From: an uncultured Verrucomicrobiota bacterium
GTDB lineage: Bacteria > Verrucomicrobiota > Kiritimatiellia > RFP12 > UBA1067
Assembly: GCA_946615275.1 (NCBI GenBank)
Contig: CAMOHV010000067.1
Span: forward strand, 1-6,511
Length of the DNA stretch: 6,511 bases
Direction of reading: 5' to 3'
Each line of letters begins with the position of its first letter. Position 1 is the stretch's first letter. This document shows, piece after piece, positions 1-5,903 of the stretch. The notes below the pieces were generated by a model. The model saw only the letters and a program-made list of their open reading frames with translations. It was not told where the DNA came from and did not search any database. The translations under genes and the position numbers were made by a program.

Positions 1-38
1 GTCATCCTTCCCTCAACAACAGCCAATCTTTACAAGGG

Positions 39-65
39 GTAAACTATCACTAAAACCAAGTTTAC
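39..65. repeat. Inverted repeat 1 upstream of the promoter
   Basis: The 7-base arm GTAAACT (39-45) is matched by its exact reverse complement AGTTTAC (59-65), with 13 bases between them. It lies about 50 bases upstream of the -35 element of the promoter at 116-145 and directly abuts the second inverted repeat (66-87). The position and arm size would suit a binding site for a dimeric regulator, or a weak stem at the end of an upstream transcript. No T-tract follows, so I do not call it a terminator. The sequence match is certain; the function is unknown. Confidence 0.35.
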
Positions 66-87
66 TTCTGGAAGCGGCACTCCAGAA
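66..87. repeat. Inverted repeat 2 upstream of the promoter
   Basis: TTCTGGA (66-72) and TCCAGAA (81-87) are perfect reverse complements around an 8-base spacer. The repeat starts at the base after inverted repeat 1 and ends 28 bases before the -35 element at 116. It could be an activator or repressor site. It could also be a weak stem from an upstream gene, although the nearest T-rich stretch (111-117) is too far away for a standard intrinsic terminator. The symmetry is seen directly; the role is inferred. Confidence 0.4.
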
Positions 88-115
88 ACTCCGGGCGACT
101 TTTGAACAATTCTTT

Positions 116-145
116 TTGTCGCAAAGCCGATTAGTATGGTATAAT
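116..145 (+). promoter_or_regulatory. Sigma70-type promoter with extended -10
   Basis: A perfect TATAAT -10 hexamer lies at 140-145, immediately preceded by TGG at 137-139, which is the TGn extended -10 motif. A moderate -35 hexamer, TTGTCG (116-121), stands 18 bases upstream. Transcription would begin near 152-154, giving a 5' leader of about 20 nt that contains the AAGGA ribosome site at 162-166. The region is AT-rich relative to the flanking genes. This is the only strong promoter I see, and it probably drives at least the first two genes. Confidence 0.72.
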
Positions 146-174
146 GTTGCCCAAGCAACACAAGGAACAAGGAC

Positions 175-1494
175 ATGAATGGAGCTGTAAACATCGGCGT
201 TTCAAGAAGAACGTTTCTGGGCGCGGCCGCGGCTGCGGCCGCGTCCGTGCCGGGCATCGTGCGTGCCAACGGCGCGAAGCGCGTGTTCAAGGTGGGGCTC
301 GTCGGCTGCGGCGGACGGGGGTGCAACTGGTTCGGCGGCAAATGCTCCGGCGGCGCCATACGTGACATCACGGCTGCCGCTCAGCGTCTGGGGCACGACG
401 TGCAGCTCGTCGCGGCGGCGGACTACTTCCGCGACAAGGCCGTTGACGTGTGCCGCAAGTACGGCGTGGACGAGAAGATGGCTTTCGGCGGCGCCGACGG
501 CTACAGAAAGGTGATCGAGACGGACTGCGAAATCGTCCTGCTGTGCGCACCGCCGGTGTTCCGTCCGCTCCACACCGCCGCCTGTGTTGCGGCCGGGAAG
601 CACGTCTTCGCGGAAAAGCCCATCGCCGCCGATCCGCGCGGGCTGAGGGCGTTCCTCAAGACGGTGGCCGACGCCAGGGCGAAGAACCTTTCGATTCTCT
701 CCGGCACCCTGCACCGCCACTCGAACCGTTTCCTCAAGCAGATCGGCCCCGTGCGCAACGGCGCGATCGGGAAGATCGTCGCGGGGCGCGTCTACCGCTG
801 CCACGGCCCCATATGGAACCGTCCGCGCCGTCCGGAGGACACGAACGCCTCCTATCTCTGCAACAACTGGTACCACTTCTGGGAGATGAGCGGCGACCAG
901 ATCACGGAGCAGGCCATCCACGAGGTGGACCTCGCCAACTGGTTCATCGGGCGCTTCCCAGTGGGAGCGTTCGGCATGGGCGGGCGCTGGCGGCGTCCGG
1001 CGGGCGACATCTACGACTCGATCGCGATCGACTTCGACTACGGCGACGGTCTGCACGTGGCGACGTACGGCCGGCAGATGCCGGGGTGCGCCAACATGTG
1101 CGGCACGCGATTGATGGGGACGGAGGGCGAGGTGTCGCTGGGCGGGAAGTTCCGCCGATACGACGGCAAGCCGGTGGAGGAGGACATGGCGGCCATTGCC
1201 GGGCGCGACGACAACGGGCTCGTGATGGAGCATGCCGATTTTCTCGAAGGCATCCTCTCCGGCAACCTTCTGAACGAGGGCGAGCAGGTCGCGATGTCCA
1301 CAGCTACGACCATGATGGGCACGCTCGCGGCTTACACTGGGCGCCAGGTGAAGATGCGCGACCTGCTGGAGAACGAGAAATCCGAGTTCTTCAACGGGCA
1401 CAACGCGGCGTTTCTGCCCGAGGACTTCGAGAGCTCCGCCGACATCCCGCTGCCGCCGGAAGGGCGTCCGCCCATGCCGGGAGCCGACGCATAG
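175..1494 (+). CDS. Tat-exported Gfo/Idh/MocA family oxidoreductase
   Basis: This 439-residue protein is an NAD(P)-dependent sugar or cyclitol dehydrogenase of the Gfo/Idh/MocA family; the substrate is unknown. The twin-arginine motif SRRTFLG (10-16) is followed by an alanine-rich core and probable cleavage near residue 31, so it should be exported folded, with cofactor bound as in Zymomonas glucose-fructose oxidoreductase. The Rossmann loop GLVGCGGRG is at 41-49 and the family EKP motif at 147-149, with K148 the likely catalytic lysine. The D-x3-H pair of inositol dehydrogenase appears here as E245-x3-H249, within a segment (SGDQITEQAIH, 239-249) typical of exported PVC-group homologues. The C-terminal half has the family's alpha/beta character. 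The start is fixed by AAGGA at 162-166 and by an in-frame TAA at 142-144 that excludes an upstream start. Only 14 bases separate it from the next gene, so the two are probably cotranscribed. The family call is firm; the specific reaction is not. Confidence 0.93.
   Translation: MNGAVNIGVSRRTFLGAAAAAAASVPGIVRANGAKRVFKVGLVGCGGRGCNWFGGKCSGGAIRDITAAAQRLGHDVQLVAAADYFRDKAVDVCRKYGVDEKMAFGGADGYRKVIETDCEIVLLCAPPVFRPLHTAACVAAGKHVFAEKPIAADPRGLRAFLKTVADARAKNLSILSGTLHRHSNRFLKQIGPVRNGAIGKIVAGRVYRCHGPIWNRPRRPEDTNASYLCNNWYHFWEMSGDQITEQAIHEVDLANWFIGRFPVGAFGMGGRWRRPAGDIYDSIAIDFDYGDGLHVATYGRQMPGCANMCGTRLMGTEGEVSLGGKFRRYDGKPVEEDMAAIAGRDDNGLVMEHADFLEGILSGNLLNEGEQVAMSTATTMMGTLAAYTGRQVKMRDLLENEKSEFFNGHNAAFLPEDFESSADIPLPPEGRPPMPGADA
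218..247 (+). repeat. GC-rich hairpin inside the Tat signal coding region
   Basis: CGCGGCCGC (222-230) and GCGGCCGCG (235-243) form a perfect 9-bp stem around the tetraloop GGCT. The stem extends outward to 218/247 with two G-C pairs and two G-U wobbles in RNA. It arises from alternating GCG/GCC/GCT alanine codons for residues 17-23, the hydrophobic core of the Tat signal. It starts about 43 bases after the ATG, so a ribosome would meet it just after initiation. It may be a plain by-product of alanine codons or may slow early elongation. Confidence 0.5.
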
Positions 1495-1508
1495 GAAAGG
1501 ACGCGGCC

Positions 1509-2480
1509 ATGAATAGAAGGGATTTCCTCAAACTGTCCGCCTTTGCCGCCGCCGCGCCCGTGCTGCGGGCGGGGGGGGCGGAGCCCGGGCCCGATGCCGC
1601 CTTCCGCACGGTTCTGCGCAAGGCGCTCATCGAGAAACGCCTCACGCCGCAGGTGTGCGACAAACTGCTGGCGGCCGGGTTTTCGGGCGTGGAACTGAGC
1701 GACAAGACGGCCACTTTCGAGGAGGCGCGCGCGGCCCGCAGACTCGCGGAGGAGCGCGGCGTGCGCATTCACTCGTTCATGGGCGGCTGGTTCGACTTCA
1801 ACTCGGATGATCCTGCGGCGCGCCAGGCTGCAGTGGCCGCCGCGAAGCGGTCGATCCGCCTCACCGCCGCCTACGGCGCGCCCGTGGTGCTGGTGGTGCC
1901 GGGGCGCGTCAAGGGCGTGGCCATGCCCGCGCCCGACCGCTTCGACGTGTCGTTCGACCGCAAGACGCTCCTCGTCGACCGCGTTGCAGACGGCGATAAC
2001 GCGCCGTATGCCGCGTACATCGCCGCGCAGAACGCCGCCACGCGGCGCGCCGCGGACGCGATTGCGGAGCTCGTGCCGGTCGCGGCCGAGGAGGGCGTCG
2101 TGCTGGCAATCGAGAACGTCTGGAACAACCTTTGGGTTTCGCCCGACTTCGCGGCGGCGTTCTGTCGTTCGTTCGCCTCGCCGTGGGTGAAGTTCTACTT
2201 CGACATCGGCAACCACACGCGGTATTGCGACGCGACGAAGTGGCTGTACGCGCTTTCGGACCAGATCGTGAAGATGCACATAAAGGACTTCCTGGTCGAC
2301 CGCGCCGCGCCAAACCAGGGGCGGTTCGTGCCGATAGGGAAGGGATCCATCGACTTCAAGGCCGTGCGCCGCGCGATCGAGTCGATAGGCTACAGCGGCT
2401 GGGTGTCCATTGAATCGTCCGGCTGGACGGACAAGGAGCATTCCGAGATCATGGATCGTTTCTTCGCCGGCGGGCTTTAA
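1509..2480 (+). CDS. Tat-exported sugar phosphate isomerase/epimerase-like TIM barrel (AP endonuclease 2 family)
   Basis: This 323-residue protein belongs to the xylose-isomerase-like TIM-barrel family (AP_endonuc_2), which covers sugar isomerases, epimerases and some keto-glycoside lyases. The Tat motif RRDFLK (3-8) and an alanine-rich core end near residue 23. The four metal ligands known from D-tagatose 3-epimerase-type enzymes can be placed at E202 (AIEN), D232 (FDIGN), H257 (KMHIKD) and E302 (VSIES), so an intact divalent-metal site is expected. Early barrel signatures include GVELSD (60-65) and GVRIHSF (84-90). The ATG at 1509 is chosen because AAGGA lies at 1497-1501 and the Tat motif follows at once; the same frame is open far upstream, but only as a shadow of the preceding gene. 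The 14-base gap to the oxidoreductase and the shared export route imply joint action in the periplasm. The substrate is not readable from sequence. Confidence 0.9.
   Translation: MNRRDFLKLSAFAAAAPVLRAGGAEPGPDAAFRTVLRKALIEKRLTPQVCDKLLAAGFSGVELSDKTATFEEARAARRLAEERGVRIHSFMGGWFDFNSDDPAARQAAVAAAKRSIRLTAAYGAPVVLVVPGRVKGVAMPAPDRFDVSFDRKTLLVDRVADGDNAPYAAYIAAQNAATRRAADAIAELVPVAAEEGVVLAIENVWNNLWVSPDFAAAFCRSFASPWVKFYFDIGNHTRYCDATKWLYALSDQIVKMHIKDFLVDRAAPNQGRFVPIGKGSIDFKAVRRAIESIGYSGWVSIESSGWTDKEHSEIMDRFFAGGL
1571..1578 (+). repeat. Homopolymer run of eight G near the signal-peptide boundary
   Basis: Eight consecutive G residues cover the codons for A21-G22-G23-A24 of the TIM-barrel protein, right where the Tat signal peptide should end. 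A run of this length can slip in replication or be miscounted in sequencing. Gain or loss of one base would frameshift the whole mature protein. The frame as given is intact. Whether it varies in the population cannot be told from one sequence. Confidence 0.4.
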
Positions 2481-2491
2481 GGGGTGAAATT

Positions 2492-2524
2492 CGCAATGTC
2501 GGGTGAACTTTTCGGCGACTTGCG
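2492..2524 (+). repeat. Imperfect hairpin between the Tat gene pair and the next gene
   Basis: CGCAA (2492-2496) pairs with TTGCG (2520-2524). After a single bulged T at 2497, GTCG (2498-2501) pairs with CGAC (2516-2519). The apical loop can fold further through GAA (2505-2507) with TTC (2511-2513). It begins 12 bases after the TAA of the TIM-barrel gene and has no U-tract after it, so it is not a standard intrinsic terminator. It could be an mRNA 3'-end stabiliser or processing site between two parts of the operon. A direct repeat GGGTGAA occurs at 2482-2488 and 2501-2507, partly inside it. Confidence 0.35.
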
Positions 2525-2556
2525 GCGTTATACGAATTAGGATTCACAACAGCAAC

Positions 2557-2562
2557 AGAGGA
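2557..2562 (+). promoter_or_regulatory. Ribosome binding site deciding a GTG start
   Basis: AGAGGA at 2557-2562 is 7 bases upstream of GTG at 2570 and 13 bases upstream of the in-frame ATG at 2576. Normal Shine-Dalgarno spacing therefore favours the GTG. The choice changes the protein by only two residues at the signal peptide's basic end. Confidence 0.6.
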
Positions 2563-2569
2563 ATCTGAA

Positions 2570-4288
2570 GTGAAAATGAGAAAAAGAAGCATTGTGTTGA
2601 TAGCGCTTGCCGCGGCATTCGCCGGCGGCGACGCGCTGGCGGACTACGCCTCCATGTGCCGGGAGGCCGTGAAGCGCAAGCGCGAAATCATCTGGCAGGT
2701 ATGGGATCGCGCGCCATACACATGGCCCAAGGGCGAGGCGTTCAACGTCGCCAAGTTCCCCGGGCGCGTGGGTCTCACGGAGCTGGCGAAGTCGCCCGTG
2801 ATGATTGACACCGTGGTGTTCATTCCGCTTGGCAACTTTGCGAACCTCTCTGCGAACATCCCGTCCAGCGAGCCGGTGAAGAGGCAGCCGCAGGGGTCGT
2901 GGCAGCTCGCCGGCGTGAAGAACGTGATCGAGGAGTTCTTCAAGGCGGGGACGGACTCCGTGAAGGAGGCGGCGAAGTGGGCGCGCGCGGAGAAGAAGGA
3001 GCTGTTCGTGTCGCTGCCCGTGAACGCGAAGGTGCATGCGGGCGCCTACAACCTCAAGGCGCCGCCACCGCCGTGGCTGCACAGCAACTATCTTATCGGG
3101 CCGTGGAAGCTCAAGAACATGGCGCTTCTGATGGGCGGTCCGCAAAGCGAGGGCGCGAAGGCGTCGAAGGGCAAGGCCGAGAACCCGCCGTACGGCTCGT
3201 GGCTTTCCGTGGACTATGGTTTGGAGCCGGTGCGCGAAAAGTACTGCGCCATGGTGAAGGACATTGCGGACAAGTACGACATCGACGGCATCGTTGTGGA
3301 CATGAGCTCCGGCGAACTGCTCGCGGAGGTCGCGTGGGGCGCTACGGCCTCGGCGAAGAACACCCAGGCGCTCACGGACATGATGACGAAGATCAAGGGG
3401 ATTCTCCAGGCGGCGTCTGAGAAGAAGAACCACGCGATTCTGCTGGTGGTCAGGGTTCCCGATTCGGCCGGATACTGCAAGGACGTGGGCATCGACCTCG
3501 GCGGATGGCTTGAGGCGAAGATCCCCGATTTGGTCATCACCGCCGGCCAGTACAACCCGCGCAGCGTCATGGGCGAGTTCATCAAGAAGTACGGCACGCC
3601 ATACTACGCGAGCGTTGGGCCGACGGGCATCTATGTTGGCAACGACTCCGGCTGGTCTGGCGACGACGAACGCATGCCGCGCCACTCCAAGCCGTCCATC
3701 GCGGCTCGCATGATGGAGGCGCTCGGGCCCGGCGGCGCGGCGGGCATGTACTGCGGGAACGACCCGTACAACTGGCACCGCGTCGGCCCCGGTGCGATAG
3801 TTCCGGCCAACCTCAAGGATCTCAAATACCTCAACAAGCGCTATTTCACAACGCCCACGTCCGCCGGCGGCTTCCACTTGAAGGACGGCGCGAAGAAGTA
3901 TCTTTCCGTTCCGCAGCTCTATTCCGGCCATCCGAAGGAGATGAAGTCCGGCGTGTACGCGCAGAGCGTATCGGTGTGGGACGACGTCGCCGCCCGGCAG
4001 AAGGAGGGGAAGGCGCCGCAGTGCTTCCTCACGACGGAGGTGGCGATTCCCGGCGGCATGGACATCGAGGTGACGCTCAACGGCAAGAAGCTCAAGCTCT
4101 TGAGGAAGTACGCCGGATGCCAGGAGTTCGAGGCGCCGCTCAACGCGGTGAAGTACGGCAAGAACGACGTCACCGTGAAGCCGCTCGGCAAGAACAAGCG
4201 CGGCAACATCTGCTACATCGGGAACATCGCGATCGACGTCGTCTTCGACATGAAGGCCGCCGGGCGCGTCGAAGAGGAGGACAAGTAA
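2570..4288 (+). CDS. Secreted glycoside-hydrolase-like TIM-barrel protein (GHL10/DUF187-like)
   Basis: This 572-residue protein carries a Sec signal peptide (basic MKMRKR start, hydrophobic residues 7-18, probable cleavage after ALA at 22-24), so it should act outside the cytoplasm. The central region resembles glycosyl-hydrolase-like TIM barrels. The segment from W211 to D244 (VDYGLEPVREKY, then KYDIDGIVVD at 235-244) matches the usual 'PglPeVrdy...YdiDGihlD' pattern. KDVGIDLGGWLEAKIPDLVI (304-323) and the AARMMEALGPGGAAGMYCGN stretch (378-397) also fit that group. From about 465 (SVSVWDD) a beta-rich C-terminal domain follows, with TLNGKKLKL (502-510) like small carbohydrate-binding or lectin-type modules. 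Catalytic acids are not certain; D244 and E249 are candidates. Its last codons encode the next gene's ribosome site. The barrel assignment is good, the enzymatic activity unproven; it could also be a binding protein. Confidence 0.72.
   Translation: MKMRKRSIVLIALAAAFAGGDALADYASMCREAVKRKREIIWQVWDRAPYTWPKGEAFNVAKFPGRVGLTELAKSPVMIDTVVFIPLGNFANLSANIPSSEPVKRQPQGSWQLAGVKNVIEEFFKAGTDSVKEAAKWARAEKKELFVSLPVNAKVHAGAYNLKAPPPPWLHSNYLIGPWKLKNMALLMGGPQSEGAKASKGKAENPPYGSWLSVDYGLEPVREKYCAMVKDIADKYDIDGIVVDMSSGELLAEVAWGATASAKNTQALTDMMTKIKGILQAASEKKNHAILLVVRVPDSAGYCKDVGIDLGGWLEAKIPDLVITAGQYNPRSVMGEFIKKYGTPYYASVGPTGIYVGNDSGWSGDDERMPRHSKPSIAARMMEALGPGGAAGMYCGNDPYNWHRVGPGAIVPANLKDLKYLNKRYFTTPTSAGGFHLKDGAKKYLSVPQLYSGHPKEMKSGVYAQSVSVWDDVAARQKEGKAPQCFLTTEVAIPGGMDIEVTLNGKKLKLLRKYAGCQEFEAPLNAVKYGKNDVTVKPLGKNKRGNICYIGNIAIDVVFDMKAAGRVEEEDK
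4275..4281 (+). promoter_or_regulatory. Strong Shine-Dalgarno site inside the end of the preceding gene
   Basis: AGGAGGA at 4275-4281 is a near-perfect Shine-Dalgarno sequence, 8 bases before the ATG at 4290. It is encoded within the acidic C-terminal tail (EEEDK) of the glycosidase-like protein. With a gap of one base between the genes, this points to coupled, probably high-level translation of the toroid membrane protein. Confidence 0.7.
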
Positions 4289-4289
4289 C

Positions 4290-5903
4290 ATGGCCGAAGA
4301 ACCAATCGTCGACGAGAACCTCGAGAAAATCGAGGAGATGTTCGAGCAGCCCACGCTGCGCGACCGCCTGCGCAAGCTCTTCACGGGTCTTGGCAAGCCG
4401 CGCAGTTCGCGCGAGTACAAGGAGGCGATCGTCGAACTGCAGCGCCTTCTCGCGCCCGTAGTCGCCATTCTGATCCCCGGCATCCTTATCGCGATCCTGA
4501 TCGTCTGCGCGGCGCCCGGCAAGAGCAACAAGGCGCTCAGCGACATCCAGATCGCCCAGGCCGAGGACGAGGAAGTGATCGAAGAGCAGCAGGACCAGGA
4601 GACGCCCGAGGTGGAGATGGAGGATCTCGCCACCGAGGCGATCATGGACACGCCCGCCAACACGGTGAACGTGGCGAACCCCGCAGAGGCGGTGATGCCG
4701 CAGACGCAGGCTCCCACGGTGTCGTCCGTCTCCGAGGTGATGGACATCAAGGCGCCGGTTATGATGAAGAACGTGTTCGGTCAGCAGCGCAGCGCTTCCG
4801 GCCGCGCCTCCGCGCTAAGGAAGTTCGGCGGCGACGCCGAGACGGAGCGGTGCGTCATGCGCGCCCTTCGCTGGCTCGTCACGCAGCAGCAGAAGGACGG
4901 CAGCTGGAAGGGATCCGGCGGCGCGTCCGGCGTGAGCTGCACGGGCTTCGTGATCCTCGCGTTCCTCGCCCACGGCGAAAAGCCCGGCGGCTCGCCGGAA
5001 TTCGGCGCGTGTCTCCAGAAGGCCGTCGAATACCTGATGCGCAAGAAGAAGCACGACGCGATGGAGATGCACGCCCTCGCCGAAGCCTACGGCATGACGC
5101 GCAACCCCAACATCAAGGACATGCTCGAGAAGGATCTCGTGGCGCTGTGCGATCGCCTGGCCGACAAGACGACATGGGGACACCCGACCGACGGCAAGGA
5201 CTACACGATGCCGAACCTGCTGACGATGACCTTCAACGTGATGACGCTCAGGTCCGCGCAGCTCTCCCGCATCAAGACGCCGAAGATGGACCGCGCGCTC
5301 GCCAAACTGCGCGAGGGCTTCCTCGGCCAGTCCAACAAGAAGATGGGCGGCTTCTCGAGCGACTACTACGGCCCGGCGCGCTTCCCGTACCGCCGCACCG
5401 GCACTTGGCACTTCATGATGGGCGTCGTCGGCATGCAGTATCTCGGCTACGGCGACCATCCGGTCATCGAGAAGACGATGCAGATTCTCGACGACGACTG
5501 GGCTCCGCCGACCCTGAAGTGGAGCGATATCGCCTGCTGCCCTGTGCGCGGCAACTACTGGGCGACGATGGTGTTCTTCAACGACGAGGGCAACCGCAAC
5601 CGCTGGAAGAAGTGGAACATGCAGATGAAGCACGTCTACACGCGCGGGCAGAAGGTGCTCGGCGTCGCGGAGTCCAACTACGTGGACGAGAAGGGTCGTC
5701 CGCAGGAGACGGGCTACTGGCGCTGCAAGGACATGCACATCGGCTCGCAGCCGCTCATGCCGACGTGCTATGTCGCGCAGCAGCTTATGGTGTACTACCG
5801 CTATCTGCCAACCGGCTCCAAGGAGGCGTGGAACGTCACCGAGGAGAAGAAGGTCGAGGCCACGCAGTCTGACGACATCACCGTCGGGATTGGAGATCTG
5901 TGA
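4290..5903 (+). CDS. Membrane-anchored prenyltransferase/squalene oxidase repeat (alpha/alpha-toroid) protein
   Basis: This 537-residue protein has no cleavable signal. A basic and acidic N-terminal tail of about 53 residues (RLRKLF, KPRSSREYK) precedes one membrane helix (about 54-74). An acidic stretch (91-117) and a Pro/Val/Asn-rich, probably disordered linker (to about 165) come next, then a domain from about 180 to 508. Positive charges before the helix suggest the tail is inside and the large domain outside. The domain begins with a PVC-type segment ending in QQQKDGSW (199-206), the classic QW-type motif of the squalene cyclase/prenyltransferase toroid fold; VILAFLAHGE (221-230) and YLGYGDHPVIEKTMQIL (384-400) look like further helical repeats. 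I see no terpene-cyclase DxDD motif or prenyltransferase zinc site, so catalysis is doubtful. Eight cysteines (188, 217, 241, 287, 416, 417, 479, 493) could form disulfides. Such proteins are common in PVC genomes but lack a known job. Its stop overlaps the next start. Confidence 0.8.
   Translation: MAEEPIVDENLEKIEEMFEQPTLRDRLRKLFTGLGKPRSSREYKEAIVELQRLLAPVVAILIPGILIAILIVCAAPGKSNKALSDIQIAQAEDEEVIEEQQDQETPEVEMEDLATEAIMDTPANTVNVANPAEAVMPQTQAPTVSSVSEVMDIKAPVMMKNVFGQQRSASGRASALRKFGGDAETERCVMRALRWLVTQQQKDGSWKGSGGASGVSCTGFVILAFLAHGEKPGGSPEFGACLQKAVEYLMRKKKHDAMEMHALAEAYGMTRNPNIKDMLEKDLVALCDRLADKTTWGHPTDGKDYTMPNLLTMTFNVMTLRSAQLSRIKTPKMDRALAKLREGFLGQSNKKMGGFSSDYYGPARFPYRRTGTWHFMMGVVGMQYLGYGDHPVIEKTMQILDDDWAPPTLKWSDIACCPVRGNYWATMVFFNDEGNRNRWKKWNMQMKHVYTRGQKVLGVAESNYVDEKGRPQETGYWRCKDMHIGSQPLMPTCYVAQQLMVYYRYLPTGSKEAWNVTEEKKVEATQSDDITVGIGDL

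Noticed and set aside
66..120. Intrinsic terminator of an upstream gene
   Set aside because: The 7-bp stem at 66-87 is followed by ACTCCGGG rather than T; the T-rich stretch at 111-117 is over 20 bases away.
30..371. 113-codon minus-strand frame across the promoter region
   Set aside because: It covers the promoter and the Tat signal region of the oxidoreductase and has Pro/Ala-rich composition with no recognisable feature.
450..1508. Upstream extension of the TIM-barrel reading frame by 353 codons
   Set aside because: It is only open because it lies out of frame within the oxidoreductase gene; the sequence is Arg-rich without domain features. The Tat motif and ribosome site place the true start at 1509.
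1332..2441. 369-codon minus-strand frame opposite the TIM-barrel gene
   Set aside because: Same Arg/His/Val-rich shadow composition, no domain, and the + strand has all four metal-ligand motifs in frame.
2503..2534. Internal promoter before the glycosidase-like gene (TATACG at 2529-2534)
   Set aside because: The -10 matches consensus in only four of six positions, and no acceptable -35 hexamer lies 16-18 bases upstream.
2537..4750. Uninterrupted 737-codon reading frame on the minus strand, opposite the glycosidase-like and toroid genes
   Set aside because: The translation is rich in Arg, Leu, His and Val with no recognisable domain, and it covers two genes with clear families, signal peptides and ribosome sites. 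Long antisense frames are expected where GC-rich codon use depletes stops.
5490..5502. DDDW (residues 401-404) of the toroid protein as a cyclase DxDD-type catalytic motif
   Set aside because: The spacing and flanking residues do not match the squalene-hopene cyclase motif, and no other cyclase hallmarks are present.
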